From Aquincola tertiaricarbonis (GTDB lineage Bacteria; Pseudomonadota; Gammaproteobacteria; Burkholderiales; Burkholderiaceae_C), in assembly GCF_000969605.1 (NCBI RefSeq), contig NZ_JZUE01000013.1:1-64000 (forward strand): a stretch of 64,000 bases of DNA. The letters are read 5' to 3'. The position numbers were made by a program, and so were the translations under genes. Positions 16,354-24,539 of this stretch are shown piece by piece. Within the stretch, counting starts at the first letter, position 1. Every line of letters begins with the position of its first letter. The notes beneath the pieces are model-generated. The model did not search any database. It was not told where the DNA came from and was given only the letters and a program-made list of their open reading frames with translations.

Positions 16354-18471
16354 ATGTTCAAGCCGACCTGCCCCTCGAAGCTGTCCGCAGCGCTGGCGCT
16401 GGCCTTTGCCAGCATGGCGATGCCGGCGCACACCGCGGACTCGCATGCCCATGACGACGGGGGTGCGGTCCTGTCGATCATCGTGCCGTATGCCAACGAG
16501 AACCAGCTGGCCTTCGCCACCAAGCTGCTCGACCATCCGTACGTCGACCAGAAGAAGATGCAGATCCATGCCGAGGTGGCGCCGGCCGAGATGGAGGCCT
16601 TGAAGGCCGCCGGCATGGCACCGCAGATCAACGAGGCCGAAACCGCCCGCATCCAGCACTTCATCCAGTCGCGCGCCCAGGACGTGAAGTCCGGCGGCAT
16701 CGCGCGCGCGCTGGGCGTGGCCAAGCCGAGCAGCATCGCCAACGGCGTGCATGCCTGCTACCGCACGGTGGAGCAGATCTACCAGACCTACGACGAACTG
16801 GCGGCGAAGTACCCCAAGCTGGTGAAGATCCAGACGCTGGGCAAGAGCTGGATAGGCGCGGAGCAGGACAAGTCGGCTACCAGCCGGCCTACCTTCTACG
16901 ACCTGCTGACGAAGTACCTTCCCGAGTCCGCGCTTGCGTTGTTCGACAAGGCCTTGCTGCCCGCCGATGCGAGCCCGATCAAGGCCATCATCGTCGGCAA
17001 CTTCGAGAAGCAGGACGCGCAGACGGAGCGGCCGCCAAACATGGTGTGGACCGGCGGCATCCACGCGCGTGAATATGCTCCGCAGGAAGTTGGCATGAAG
17101 TTCATCGAGTGGCTGCTGGCCAACTACGAGTCCGATGCCAATGCCCGCATGATGGTCGACACCAACCGCTACCACTTCATCGTGCATAACCCTGACGGCC
17201 GCAAGTTGGCCGAGCAGGACGCGAACGCCCGTCAGCGCAAGAACATCAATTACGAAACAGCGGAATGCACAACGGCGGGTAGCGACGGGATCCCGAGGAC
17301 CCTTGATTCGGGCGTCGATCTCAACCGCAACTATCCATTCGGTTGGGCCACGGGCGGAACGGGAGGCTCGGACAGCAATGTGTGCGGCGCCACCTACCGC
17401 GGCGTCACCCCGGCTTCCGAGCCCGAGACCCAGGCCGTGCTGAACTACATGCGTGGCACGTGGAACCAGGCGGCCTGCAAGTGGGAAGGCGGCGCGCTGC
17501 CCGACGGCCGACCGAAGAGCGCGGAGTACTGCAACCCCGAGAACCGCAGCAGCAACACCGGCGAGCTCGACTGGAAGACCGGCGCCAGCGACGAGTACGG
17601 CGGCGGCGTGTTCATCGACCTGCACAGCAATGCCCGCGCGGTGCTGTGGCCCTGGGGCGTGGAGCGCACCGAGAACGACTTCAACACCCACACGCCCAAC
17701 AACAAGGGCATGGCCGTCATCGCGCAGCGCCTGGCGTACCACAACAACTATTCGTCGCAGCAGCTGCTGAGCTACAACACCGAGGGCACCACCAAGGACG
17801 CTGCCTACGGCTACCTGGGCGCGCCGGCCTACACGGTGGAGATGGGTCGCTCCTTCTACGAGGACTGCGGCGTCTTCGAGCGTGAGACCTACCCCGAGAA
17901 CTTCAACGGCTTCCACTACCTGAGCCGTGTGCTGCACCGCGTGTACAAGCTGCCCTTCGGCCCCGACACCGTCAACGTGGTGATGGGTGCCAGCTCGGTG
18001 CAGTCCGGCAACAAGGTGGCGGTGACCGCCACCGTGGACGACAACCGCTACCGCTACAGCAACGCCGGCCAGTCGACCATCAAGCCGCCGCCGTATCCGG
18101 TGGTCTACAACATCGCCAGCGCCAAGGCCTACGTCAACAAGCTGCCGTGGGAAGCCGGCGCCGTGGGAGTGGAAATGAAGCTGAGCGAATCCGCCCAGGC
18201 CCGCTCCGACTTCCCCGATGCCACCAAGACCGCCACCGGTGAGATCGACACCACGGGCCTGCCTGCGGGGCGACACATGGTCTACGTGCAGGGCACCAAT
18301 GCCGACGGCAAGCCCGGTGCGGTGTCGGCCGCCTTCCTCGACGTGACGGCCGCGCCGGCCGACGCGGATGACGACGACAGCGGCGGTGGTGCGCTGGGCT
18401 GGTTCGACCTGGCCGCCCTGGCCGCCGGCCTGGGCGCGATCGCCGGCCTGCGTCGCCGCCGCAACCACTGA
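16354..18471 (+). CDS. Secreted M14 zinc carboxypeptidase with GlyGly-CTERM tail
   Basis: This is an exported metallocarboxypeptidase of 705 residues. It has a signal peptide (about 1-28) and a pro-region-like segment up to about residue 120, followed by the M14 catalytic domain. Zinc ligands are His237 and Glu240 (GGIHAREYAPQE) and His424 (FIDLHSNARA). Substrate-binding Asn324-Arg325 lie in GVDLNRNYPFGW and the catalytic Glu496 in YTVEMGRSFYED, so the active site is complete. A beta-rich domain follows (about 540-670). The end is an acidic spacer (DADDDDSGG), then GGALGWFDLAAL, a hydrophobic helix and RRRRNH. This is the layout of the GlyGly-CTERM signal, which rhombosortase cleaves on proteins that pass through type II secretion. 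A gsp cluster lies 4 kb away. It probably releases C-terminal amino acids from external peptides. A lipoprotein gene follows after 24 bases. Confidence 0.9.
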   Translation: MFKPTCPSKLSAALALAFASMAMPAHTADSHAHDDGGAVLSIIVPYANENQLAFATKLLDHPYVDQKKMQIHAEVAPAEMEALKAAGMAPQINEAETARIQHFIQSRAQDVKSGGIARALGVAKPSSIANGVHACYRTVEQIYQTYDELAAKYPKLVKIQTLGKSWIGAEQDKSATSRPTFYDLLTKYLPESALALFDKALLPADASPIKAIIVGNFEKQDAQTERPPNMVWTGGIHAREYAPQEVGMKFIEWLLANYESDANARMMVDTNRYHFIVHNPDGRKLAEQDANARQRKNINYETAECTTAGSDGIPRTLDSGVDLNRNYPFGWATGGTGGSDSNVCGATYRGVTPASEPETQAVLNYMRGTWNQAACKWEGGALPDGRPKSAEYCNPENRSSNTGELDWKTGASDEYGGGVFIDLHSNARAVLWPWGVERTENDFNTHTPNNKGMAVIAQRLAYHNNYSSQQLLSYNTEGTTKDAAYGYLGAPAYTVEMGRSFYEDCGVFERETYPENFNGFHYLSRVLHRVYKLPFGPDTVNVVMGASSVQSGNKVAVTATVDDNRYRYSNAGQSTIKPPPYPVVYNIASAKAYVNKLPWEAGAVGVEMKLSESAQARSDFPDATKTATGEIDTTGLPAGRHMVYVQGTNADGKPGAVSAAFLDVTAAPADADDDDSGGGALGWFDLAALAAGLGAIAGLRRRRNH

Positions 18472-18495
18472 TCTCCAAGAACACGAGGACAAGCC

Positions 18496-20409
18496 ATGAA
18501 TCTGACAAACAAGCGCCTGCTGAACGCGCTGTGCCGCGCATCGGTCGCCGCTTCTGTGCTGTCGCTGGCCGCCTGTGGCGGCGACGGCGATGATGACAAC
18601 AACACTGCACCGCCGCCGCCTGCGCCCACCGCGCAGCTCAGCGGCGTGGTGCTGGACGGCGCGCTGGCCAATGCCAGGGTGTGCCTGGACCTCGACGATA
18701 ACCGCGCCTGCGATGCCGACGAGCCCAGCACCACCACCGCCGCCGACGGCAAGTTCACGCTGACGGCCGAGGAGGCGAAGCTGCCGCTGCACACGGTGCT
18801 GGCCGTGGCCACCGCCGGCACCACCACCGATGCCGACTACGGCGCCATCACCCAGGGCTACACCCTGGCGGCGCCGGCCGGCAAGGGCGCGGTGATCACG
18901 CCCTACACCACGCTGCTGGTGTCCGAGCTGGACGGCGGCCGCGCCGAGAACCTGGTGCAGGCCGAGCGCGACCTGCTGGACCGCATGGTGGGCATCGCCG
19001 GCGACGTGGGCGGCCTGACGGTGTACGACAGCTTCCTGCCGGTGGCCGACGAGGTGGCGGCGCAGGCCACCAAGCGGGCCAAGATGTATGGCGTGGCCCA
19101 GCTGCTGGCACGCGGCTTTGCCGAGACAGCGGCCACCTCCGGCCTCACCGGCAAGGCTGCCAGCAGCGCGCTGGGGATGGTGGCCACCGGCTCGCTGCAG
19201 CAGGTGGCGGCGCAGGTGTCGGCGCCGCTCACGGCCGAGCAGCGCGGCACGCTGTTCACTGCGGTGAAGGACAGCCTGGTGCCCACGCCTGCCACGCTGG
19301 CCGCCAGTGCGGCCGCGGCCGCCAAGACGGCCGCCGCGCCGATCGAAGGCGCCTGGACGGGCACCAGCACGCTGCCCACCGGCGAGAGCGTGAAGGAGCT
19401 GTATGTGTTTGCCGGCGACGGCACCTACGTGCATCGCGTCATCGAAACCAGCGCGCCCACCACGGCCACGCAGTTCGACAACGGCTTTGGCTACCGCTAT
19501 GGCCGCTACAGCTATGCGGCCGGCACGCTCACCACCACGGTGATCGAGGCGCAGGAGGTGTCGGGCCCGAAGGCGGGCGCCGTCACCGGCGTGACGGTGG
19601 CCGGCGACACGCTCACCGGCCCCAATGGCCTGAGCCTCACCCGCGTGGCCAGCGCCACCGATCCGCTGGTGGGCGCCTGGGTGCGGCCGGACGGCAGCAG
19701 CGAGCCCGAGGTGCTGGTGATGTTCGGTGACGGCACCTACGTGCACAGCACCTTCTACTACCAGAACGACCCGCAGACCGGCACCGCCAGCCCGCTGGAG
19801 ACCGCCAAGTCGGCCGGCATGCGCAAGGGCGCCTACGCTCGCGAAGCGGCGGGCAGCACGGTGGTGAACTTCGGCGAGACCACGGTGGCCTTCAACGGCA
19901 ACCTGGCCATTCCCAGCAACCCGGGCGTGGGCACGGTACAGCCGGACGGCAGCTTCTCCATGACCGGCCTGCGGCTGGTGAAGCTGGGCACGCCCGCCGG
20001 CGCCAAGGCGGTGACGGGCCTGTCGGAAGCCACGCGTTCGCGCCTGTGGTCGGGCCGGTACTTCAGCCGCACCGTGAGCGTTGGCGGCGCCAACCGGCTG
20101 CAGTTCCTGTACGTGCGGGGACCCAACGACGTGCTGGGCTTCTTCCAGGCGCCCACCGGCAGCGACCTGACGGCAGCCTGCAACACGGCGGCCGACAACG
20201 GCGCGGTGCGTGACTTCACCTCGGTGGACCCGGCCGACGGCAAGCTCAAGCAGTTCGTCATCGGCAGCAGCGTGAATGCCTCGGCCGGCTATGACCAGCG
20301 CCGGCTGAACGTGGGCGTGCCCGGCAGCGTGGTGAGCTACACACCGGTGGCCCGGCCCACGGCCGCCGCCACGGGCAACAACACCGCGCGCTGCGTGGCA
20401 CCGGTCTAG
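18496..20409 (+). CDS. Large lipoprotein of unknown function
   Basis: The protein has a lipoprotein signal with lipobox LAAC, which places the lipidated Cys at residue 27. A GGDGDDDNN and proline-rich linker follows. The mature part of about 610 residues begins with an Ig-like or carboxypeptidase-regulatory-like beta unit (SGVVLDGALANARVCLDLDD, NRACDADEP). A helical region covers about 130-280. Two related beta units follow, each with the phrase FxGDGTYVH (VFAGDGTYVHRV and VMFGDGTYVHST). I recognise no enzyme motif. It lies 24 bases behind the carboxypeptidase gene, so the two are likely co-expressed, and it is probably an outer-membrane or surface lipoprotein that works with that enzyme. It ends five bases before the convergent nucleotidase stop. 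Confidence 0.8.
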   Translation: MNLTNKRLLNALCRASVAASVLSLAACGGDGDDDNNTAPPPPAPTAQLSGVVLDGALANARVCLDLDDNRACDADEPSTTTAADGKFTLTAEEAKLPLHTVLAVATAGTTTDADYGAITQGYTLAAPAGKGAVITPYTTLLVSELDGGRAENLVQAERDLLDRMVGIAGDVGGLTVYDSFLPVADEVAAQATKRAKMYGVAQLLARGFAETAATSGLTGKAASSALGMVATGSLQQVAAQVSAPLTAEQRGTLFTAVKDSLVPTPATLAASAAAAAKTAAAPIEGAWTGTSTLPTGESVKELYVFAGDGTYVHRVIETSAPTTATQFDNGFGYRYGRYSYAAGTLTTTVIEAQEVSGPKAGAVTGVTVAGDTLTGPNGLSLTRVASATDPLVGAWVRPDGSSEPEVLVMFGDGTYVHSTFYYQNDPQTGTASPLETAKSAGMRKGAYAREAAGSTVVNFGETTVAFNGNLAIPSNPGVGTVQPDGSFSMTGLRLVKLGTPAGAKAVTGLSEATRSRLWSGRYFSRTVSVGGANRLQFLYVRGPNDVLGFFQAPTGSDLTAACNTAADNGAVRDFTSVDPADGKLKQFVIGSSVNASAGYDQRRLNVGVPGSVVSYTPVARPTAAATGNNTARCVAPV

Positions 20410-20410
20410 C

Positions 20411-20422
20411 TTGTCTAGACAG
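20411..20422. promoter_or_regulatory. TTGTCTAGACAG near-palindrome at convergent gene ends
   Basis: This is the second copy of the TTGTCTAGACA(A/G) element. It overlaps the TAG stop codon of the reverse-strand nucleotidase gene (20415-20417) and lies one base after the lipoprotein stop. Its position at the end of genes argues against a simple operator role. Confidence 0.4.
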
Positions 20423-21371
20423 GCTCGGGCGGCCGCACCAGCGTGGCGCCCGGCAGCGGCGCCACCAGCAGGTTGGTGACGCCCGAGGCCACGTGCCCCG
20501 CCGGCACGTGGCTCGCCGCGTTCTCGATGTGGCCGGTCTGGTCGTCGAAGAAGAAGTCGGGCTCGAACTCGCGCAGGAACTCGCCCTTGGGCAGCCCGCC
20601 GAGGAACATCGCGGCATCGACATCGATGTGCCAGTCCATCAGCGTGCGGATGGCGCGTTCATGCGCCGGCGCACTGCGCGCCGTGACCAGCGCGGTGCGG
20701 ATGCGCATGCCGGTGGCCGGCGCCTGTTGCTGCAGGTTCTGCAGCGCCATCAGCAGCGGCTTGAACGGGCCGGCGGCCAGCGGCGTGACCGCATGCTCGC
20801 GCTCATGCAGCTGGAAGGCGTGCAGCCCGCCGTCGCGGAACACCCGCTCCGCCTCGTCGGAGAACAGCACCGCATCGCCGTCGAAGGCGATGCGCACCTC
20901 GTTCGGATGGGCGTCGGAAGCGCGCTTCGAATGCGGGAACACCCGCGCCGCCGGCACGCCGGCTTCCAGCGCCGAGCGCACGTCCGCCTCGTTGGTCGAC
21001 AGGAACAGGTGGGCGTTGAGCGGCCGCAGGTAGCGCCAGGGGCTCTCCCCGCGGGTGAACACGCCGCGCTCGATGGGCAGGCCGTAGTGCTGCGCCGAGC
21101 GGAACACCCGCATGCCCGAGACGGGATCGTTGCGCGAGAGGATGACGACCTCGGTCAGCCGCCGCGTGGGATCGTCGCCATTGAAGGCCAGCAGCTTGTG
21201 CACCAGCGAGAAGGCCACGCCGGGCCGCGCCGGCTGCTCGAGCCGCTCGAGCTGCAGCTGCATGTAGGCGCGGTCGTCGTGCGCCTCGAAGATGCGGTTC
21301 TCTTCCTCGAAGTCGAACAGCGCGCGGGAGGAAAGGGCCACCACCAGGCGGCCGTCGAGGGTGGCAGGCAT
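20415..21371 (-). CDS. Cytosolic-type 5'-nucleotidase (NT5C1 family)
   Basis: This 318-residue protein resembles the cytosolic 5'-nucleotidase I family, which removes the 5'-phosphate from nucleoside monophosphates. The haloacid-dehalogenase-like acidic motif appears as RIAFDGDAVLFSDEAE. Other conserved stretches are LVVALSSRALFDFEEEN at the N terminus, VVILSRNDPVSGMRVF, HLFLSTNEADV, and GGLPKGEFLREFEPDFFFDD near the C terminus. It has no signal peptide. The start at 21371 (MPATLDGRL) is the first ATG of the conserved region; the reading frame stays open upstream only through non-conserved sequence. It is convergent with the lipoprotein gene and lies 37 bases behind the AAA ATPase gene on the same strand. 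Confidence 0.88.
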   Translation of the reverse strand: MPATLDGRLVVALSSRALFDFEEENRIFEAHDDRAYMQLQLERLEQPARPGVAFSLVHKLLAFNGDDPTRRLTEVVILSRNDPVSGMRVFRSAQHYGLPIERGVFTRGESPWRYLRPLNAHLFLSTNEADVRSALEAGVPAARVFPHSKRASDAHPNEVRIAFDGDAVLFSDEAERVFRDGGLHAFQLHEREHAVTPLAAGPFKPLLMALQNLQQQAPATGMRIRTALVTARSAPAHERAIRTLMDWHIDVDAAMFLGGLPKGEFLREFEPDFFFDDQTGHIENAASHVPAGHVASGVTNLLVAPLPGATLVRPPEPV

Positions 21372-21408
21372 GGCGTGATCATAAGGACCACGCCATGTGC
21401 GCAGGCGC

Positions 21409-22416
21409 CTAGTGGTGGAAGCCGATCCGCGCGCGGCGCGGGTTGGCGCCGGGCAGGTCGCGCAGCTCGATGCGGTCGCGCTTGTCCAGCCGGGCATTGC
21501 CGAAGGCGGCCATCCAGGCGCGGCGCATCTCGCGCGGCGCCATCTCCGACATGCGCTCCAGCACCGCGTCGATGGGCTCCGGCTCGAAGCGCCGGCCCCA
21601 ATCGTGCGCACCGCGGATGCCGGTGTACAGCCGCAGCGCAATGCTGCGTGCCGCATCGCGGTCGGGCGCCTGCACCTCGTACACGTTCATGCGGTTGAGG
21701 ATGGGCTCGGGGATGGCCCGCTCGTCGTTGGCGGTGGCCACCCAGATCACCTGGCTGGCGTCGATCGGCACCTCGGCGAACTCGTCGGTGAAGCTGTGCG
21801 CGGTGTCGTGCTCCAGCAGGCCGTAGAGCGCGCCCAGCGGGTCGTAGGCATGCTCGCCGCGGGCCTTGTCGATCTCGTCGACCACCATCACCGGGTTGGC
21901 GTAGGCGCCGTCCACCAGCGTCTCGAACACCTTGCCCGGCCGCGCACCCTTCCATTGCGACGAGGCGCCGGACAGCACCCAGCCGGCGGTCAGGCTGCTC
22001 ATGGAGACAAAGCCCATGCCGGTGCCCAGCAGCTGCGCCACCTCCCGCGCGAAGTGGGTCTTGCCCACGCCGGGCGGGCCCAGCAGCAGCATCGGCATGA
22101 TCTCCAGCGCGTCGCGGCTGTCGTGGCACAGGGCCAGCTGGCGCTTCACGTCGTCCAGCGCGTCATGGAAGTTGGGCAGCTCGCCGTACAGGTGTTCCAT
22201 CGCCGGCAGGCCGGACGGTTTCACCTGGAAGCGCTGCGCGCCTTTTTCCAGCATGCGCTCGTAGGTGGAGCGCAGGCTTTCATGCTCCTTGGCGGGCAGC
22301 TTGGCCAGCTTGCGTTCCACGTCGTCGACGCGGTAGACGCTGCGCATCTGCGCGAGCGGGATCGATGTTCCGGACGGGACCGGAACCAGGTCGGTGGCGG
22401 GTGACAGGTCGCCCAT
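21409..22416 (-). CDS. Stand-alone Lon-type AAA ATPase
   Basis: This AAA+ ATPase of 335 residues resembles the ATPase module of Lon. Walker A is GPPGVGKTHF (about 113-122), Walker B VMVVDEIDKARG, sensor-1 VIWVATANDE, and the arginine-finger region is EPILNRMNVYEV. It lacks both the Lon substrate-binding N domain and the C-terminal Ser-Lys protease domain, so it cannot be a protease by itself. It may act as an unfoldase or remodeller. The start MGDLSPATDL at 22416 has AAGGAGG six bases upstream, which rules out the longer start at 22491. The neighbouring nucleotidase and GGDEF genes do not reveal its partner. Confidence 0.85.
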   Translation of the reverse strand: MGDLSPATDLVPVPSGTSIPLAQMRSVYRVDDVERKLAKLPAKEHESLRSTYERMLEKGAQRFQVKPSGLPAMEHLYGELPNFHDALDDVKRQLALCHDSRDALEIMPMLLLGPPGVGKTHFAREVAQLLGTGMGFVSMSSLTAGWVLSGASSQWKGARPGKVFETLVDGAYANPVMVVDEIDKARGEHAYDPLGALYGLLEHDTAHSFTDEFAEVPIDASQVIWVATANDERAIPEPILNRMNVYEVQAPDRDAARSIALRLYTGIRGAHDWGRRFEPEPIDAVLERMSEMAPREMRRAWMAAFGNARLDKRDRIELRDLPGANPRRARIGFHH

Positions 22417-22546
22417 GGAAGCCTCCTTGCTGTGCAGCTTGATTGCAGCGCAGCCGAGACCACCCCAGGGGGCGATCAACGGCGCAAACACACCGCAATT
22501 GCCTTGTTGCTGGGAGCAAGTATCGCGCCCGGTGTTCCGTGGCGCT

Positions 22547-23311
22547 TCAGGTCCCCACCCGATTGCGCCCGGCCTGCTGGGCGCGGGACAAGGCCTGCTC
22601 GGCCTGCTCCATCAGGTCGTCTACCGAATCGGCGTTCCCGGCCACGGCGGTGGCCACGCCCACCGTCACCCGCAGGGCGGGCGGCTCGGCCACGCCGGCC
22701 AGCGGCAGCACCAGGCCGGCGACGGCGGTGCGCACCCGCTCGGCGATGGTCACCGCGGTGTCGCTGCCGGTGTGCGGCAGCAGCACGGCGAAGCTGTCGC
22801 CGCCGTGTCGGGCCAGGGTGTCGTAGTCGCGCAGGTCGCCGCGGCAGGCGCCGGCCACGGCCAGCAGCACCTGGTCGCCGGCGGCATGGCCATGCGCATC
22901 GTTGATGTGGCGAAGGCCGTCGAGGTCGATCACCAGCACCGGCATCGGCACCTGCGCGCGCCGGCTGCGCGCGAATTCGGCTTCCGCGAACTGGAAGAAC
23001 TGGCGGCGGCTGGCCACGCCGGTCAGCGGGTCGATCAGTGCCAGCCGCTCGGCTTCGCCGCGGGCCTCTTCCAGCTCATGCAGCAGCCGCACCAGCAGGC
23101 GGGCGGCCGAGGGCGCGGCCAGTGTGGCGGGCAGGGCGGCGCCCAGCAGCGGCCAGGCCCAGGCGTCCACCGGCACCCGGGCCAGGGCCAGCACGGCGGC
23201 GGCGATCAGGGCGGCCAGCGGCGCGGCCAGCAGCACCGCCAGCAGCGCCGCGCCGCGCGGGCCCAGGCGCAGCAGCCAGTGCCGGTACGGGCTGGCGGCC
23301 GCGGCGCTCAC
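22547..23311 (-). CDS. Membrane GGDEF-domain protein with degenerate GGDSF motif
   Basis: This 254-residue protein has two N-terminal membrane helices (about 20-45 and 50-72), a short coiled coil (LLHELEEARGEAERL) and a GGDEF domain that opens with the usual DPLTGVASRR. The catalytic loop reads GGDSF at 170-174 in place of GGDEF/GGEEF, so an essential acidic residue is lost. The inhibitory c-di-GMP site RxxD is kept (RDYD, 161-164), with the standard five-residue spacing. A role as c-di-GMP receptor and not as cyclase is therefore plausible. The start is a GTG at 23311 that overlaps the gspF stop in GTGA. It is thus the last gene of the type II secretion operon and translationally coupled to it. 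Confidence 0.88.
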   Translation of the reverse strand: MSAAAASPYRHWLLRLGPRGAALLAVLLAAPLAALIAAAVLALARVPVDAWAWPLLGAALPATLAAPSAARLLVRLLHELEEARGEAERLALIDPLTGVASRRQFFQFAEAEFARSRRAQVPMPVLVIDLDGLRHINDAHGHAAGDQVLLAVAGACRGDLRDYDTLARHGGDSFAVLLPHTGSDTAVTIAERVRTAVAGLVLPLAGVAEPPALRVTVGVATAVAGNADSVDDLMEQAEQALSRAQQAGRNRVGT

Positions 23312-24534
23312 TTGACCCAGGTGTTGAGCTGGATGATGGGCAGCAGCACCGCCAGCACGATGAGCATCACCACCAGGCCCATCGCCACGATGAGCAGCGG
23401 CTCCAGCAGCGTGGCCAGCGCCATGGCGCGGCGCTGCACCTCCGCGCTCATCTGCGCGGCGGCGCGGCCCAGCATGGCGGGCAGGGTGCCGGTCTGCTCG
23501 CCCAGCCGGGCGAACATCGACAGCAGGCCGGGAAAGCGCTTCTTGCCGGCCATGGCCGAGGCCAGCGGCGCACCTTCGCGCACCCGCACCAGCGCATCCA
23601 TCGCATCGGCGCGCATCGCGCGGTTGGACAGCGTCTCCGCCGCCGCCTGCAGCGCCTTCAGGATGGGCACGCCCGCGCCGGCCAGCATGGCCAGCGTGCT
23701 GGCGAAGCGCGCCGCGTTGTAGCCGCGCGAAAGGCGGCCGATCAGCGGCAGCGTGAGCCAGCCGGCATCGAAGCGCTCGCGGAAGCCCTCGTTGCGCAGC
23801 GCCACGAACAGCGCGCCGGCGCCGCCCAGCAGTGCCAGCAGCGCGATCCAGCCCTGGTGGCGCACGAAGTCGCTGATGGCCAGCATGGCCACCGTCAGGC
23901 CCGGCAGCGCCCGCTTGCTGTTGGTGAAGACGGAGGCCACCTGCGGCACCACGTAGGTCACCAGGAAGATGACGATCACCACCGCGATCAGCGACACGAT
24001 GGCCGGATACAGCGCCGCGCCGATCAGCTTGGCCCGCAGTGCCTGGCGTTCCTCCAGGTCGTCGGCCATCTTCTCCAGCACGATGCCCAGCGCGCCGCTC
24101 TGCTCGCCGGCGGCCACCACGGCGCGGTACACGTCGTCGAAGTCCTTGGGCGCGCTGGCCAGCGCGCGGGCGAAGCTGGCGCCGGCATTCACCTCGCTCT
24201 TGAGGTGGGCCACCAGCTCGCGCTGGCGGTTGTCGTCGGCCTCGTCGGCCAGCGCGGTGAGCGCGCGTTCCAGCGGCAGGCCGGAGCCCACCAGGCCGGC
24301 CAGCTGGCGCGTCCACACCGCCAGGCCGGTGCTGTTGAACACCCGCCGGCCGGCCCGCGCGCCGCCGCCTTCCAACGTGGAGGTGGTGGCCTGCGCACCC
24401 ACCTGCGTGACGGCCAGCGGCACCAGCTGCTGCGCCCGCAGCTGCGCACGCGCGGCGCGGGCGTTGTCGGCCTCCAGCAGGCCGGTGGACTGCTTGCCGG
24501 CGGCGTCCAGCGCCTCGAAGCGGTAGGCAGGCAT
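23308..24534 (-). CDS. gspF: Type II secretion inner-membrane platform protein GspF
   Basis: GspF is the polytopic inner-membrane core of the type II secretion system and couples the ATPase to pseudopilus growth. The protein of 408 residues has the two repeated cytoplasmic helical domains (LAVWTRQLAGLVGSGLPLER and AARFASTLAMLAGAGVPILK) and three membrane helices, the last being LLIVAMGLVVMLIVLAVLLP. The N terminus MPAYRFEALDAAGKQSTG is typical and fixes the start at 24534. It follows gspE by five bases, and its stop overlaps the GGDEF gene in GTGA. Confidence 0.95.
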   Translation of the reverse strand: MPAYRFEALDAAGKQSTGLLEADNARAARAQLRAQQLVPLAVTQVGAQATTSTLEGGGARAGRRVFNSTGLAVWTRQLAGLVGSGLPLERALTALADEADDNRQRELVAHLKSEVNAGASFARALASAPKDFDDVYRAVVAAGEQSGALGIVLEKMADDLEERQALRAKLIGAALYPAIVSLIAVVIVIFLVTYVVPQVASVFTNSKRALPGLTVAMLAISDFVRHQGWIALLALLGGAGALFVALRNEGFRERFDAGWLTLPLIGRLSRGYNAARFASTLAMLAGAGVPILKALQAAAETLSNRAMRADAMDALVRVREGAPLASAMAGKKRFPGLLSMFARLGEQTGTLPAMLGRAAAQMSAEVQRRAMALATLLEPLLIVAMGLVVMLIVLAVLLPIIQLNTWVK

Positions 24535-24539
24535 CGGTG

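Noticed and set aside
16165-19746. 1193-codon open frame opposite the carboxypeptidase and lipoprotein genes
   Set aside because: It covers two well-supported genes on the other strand and has shadow-type composition. The signal peptides, active-site motifs and spacing support the plus-strand genes.
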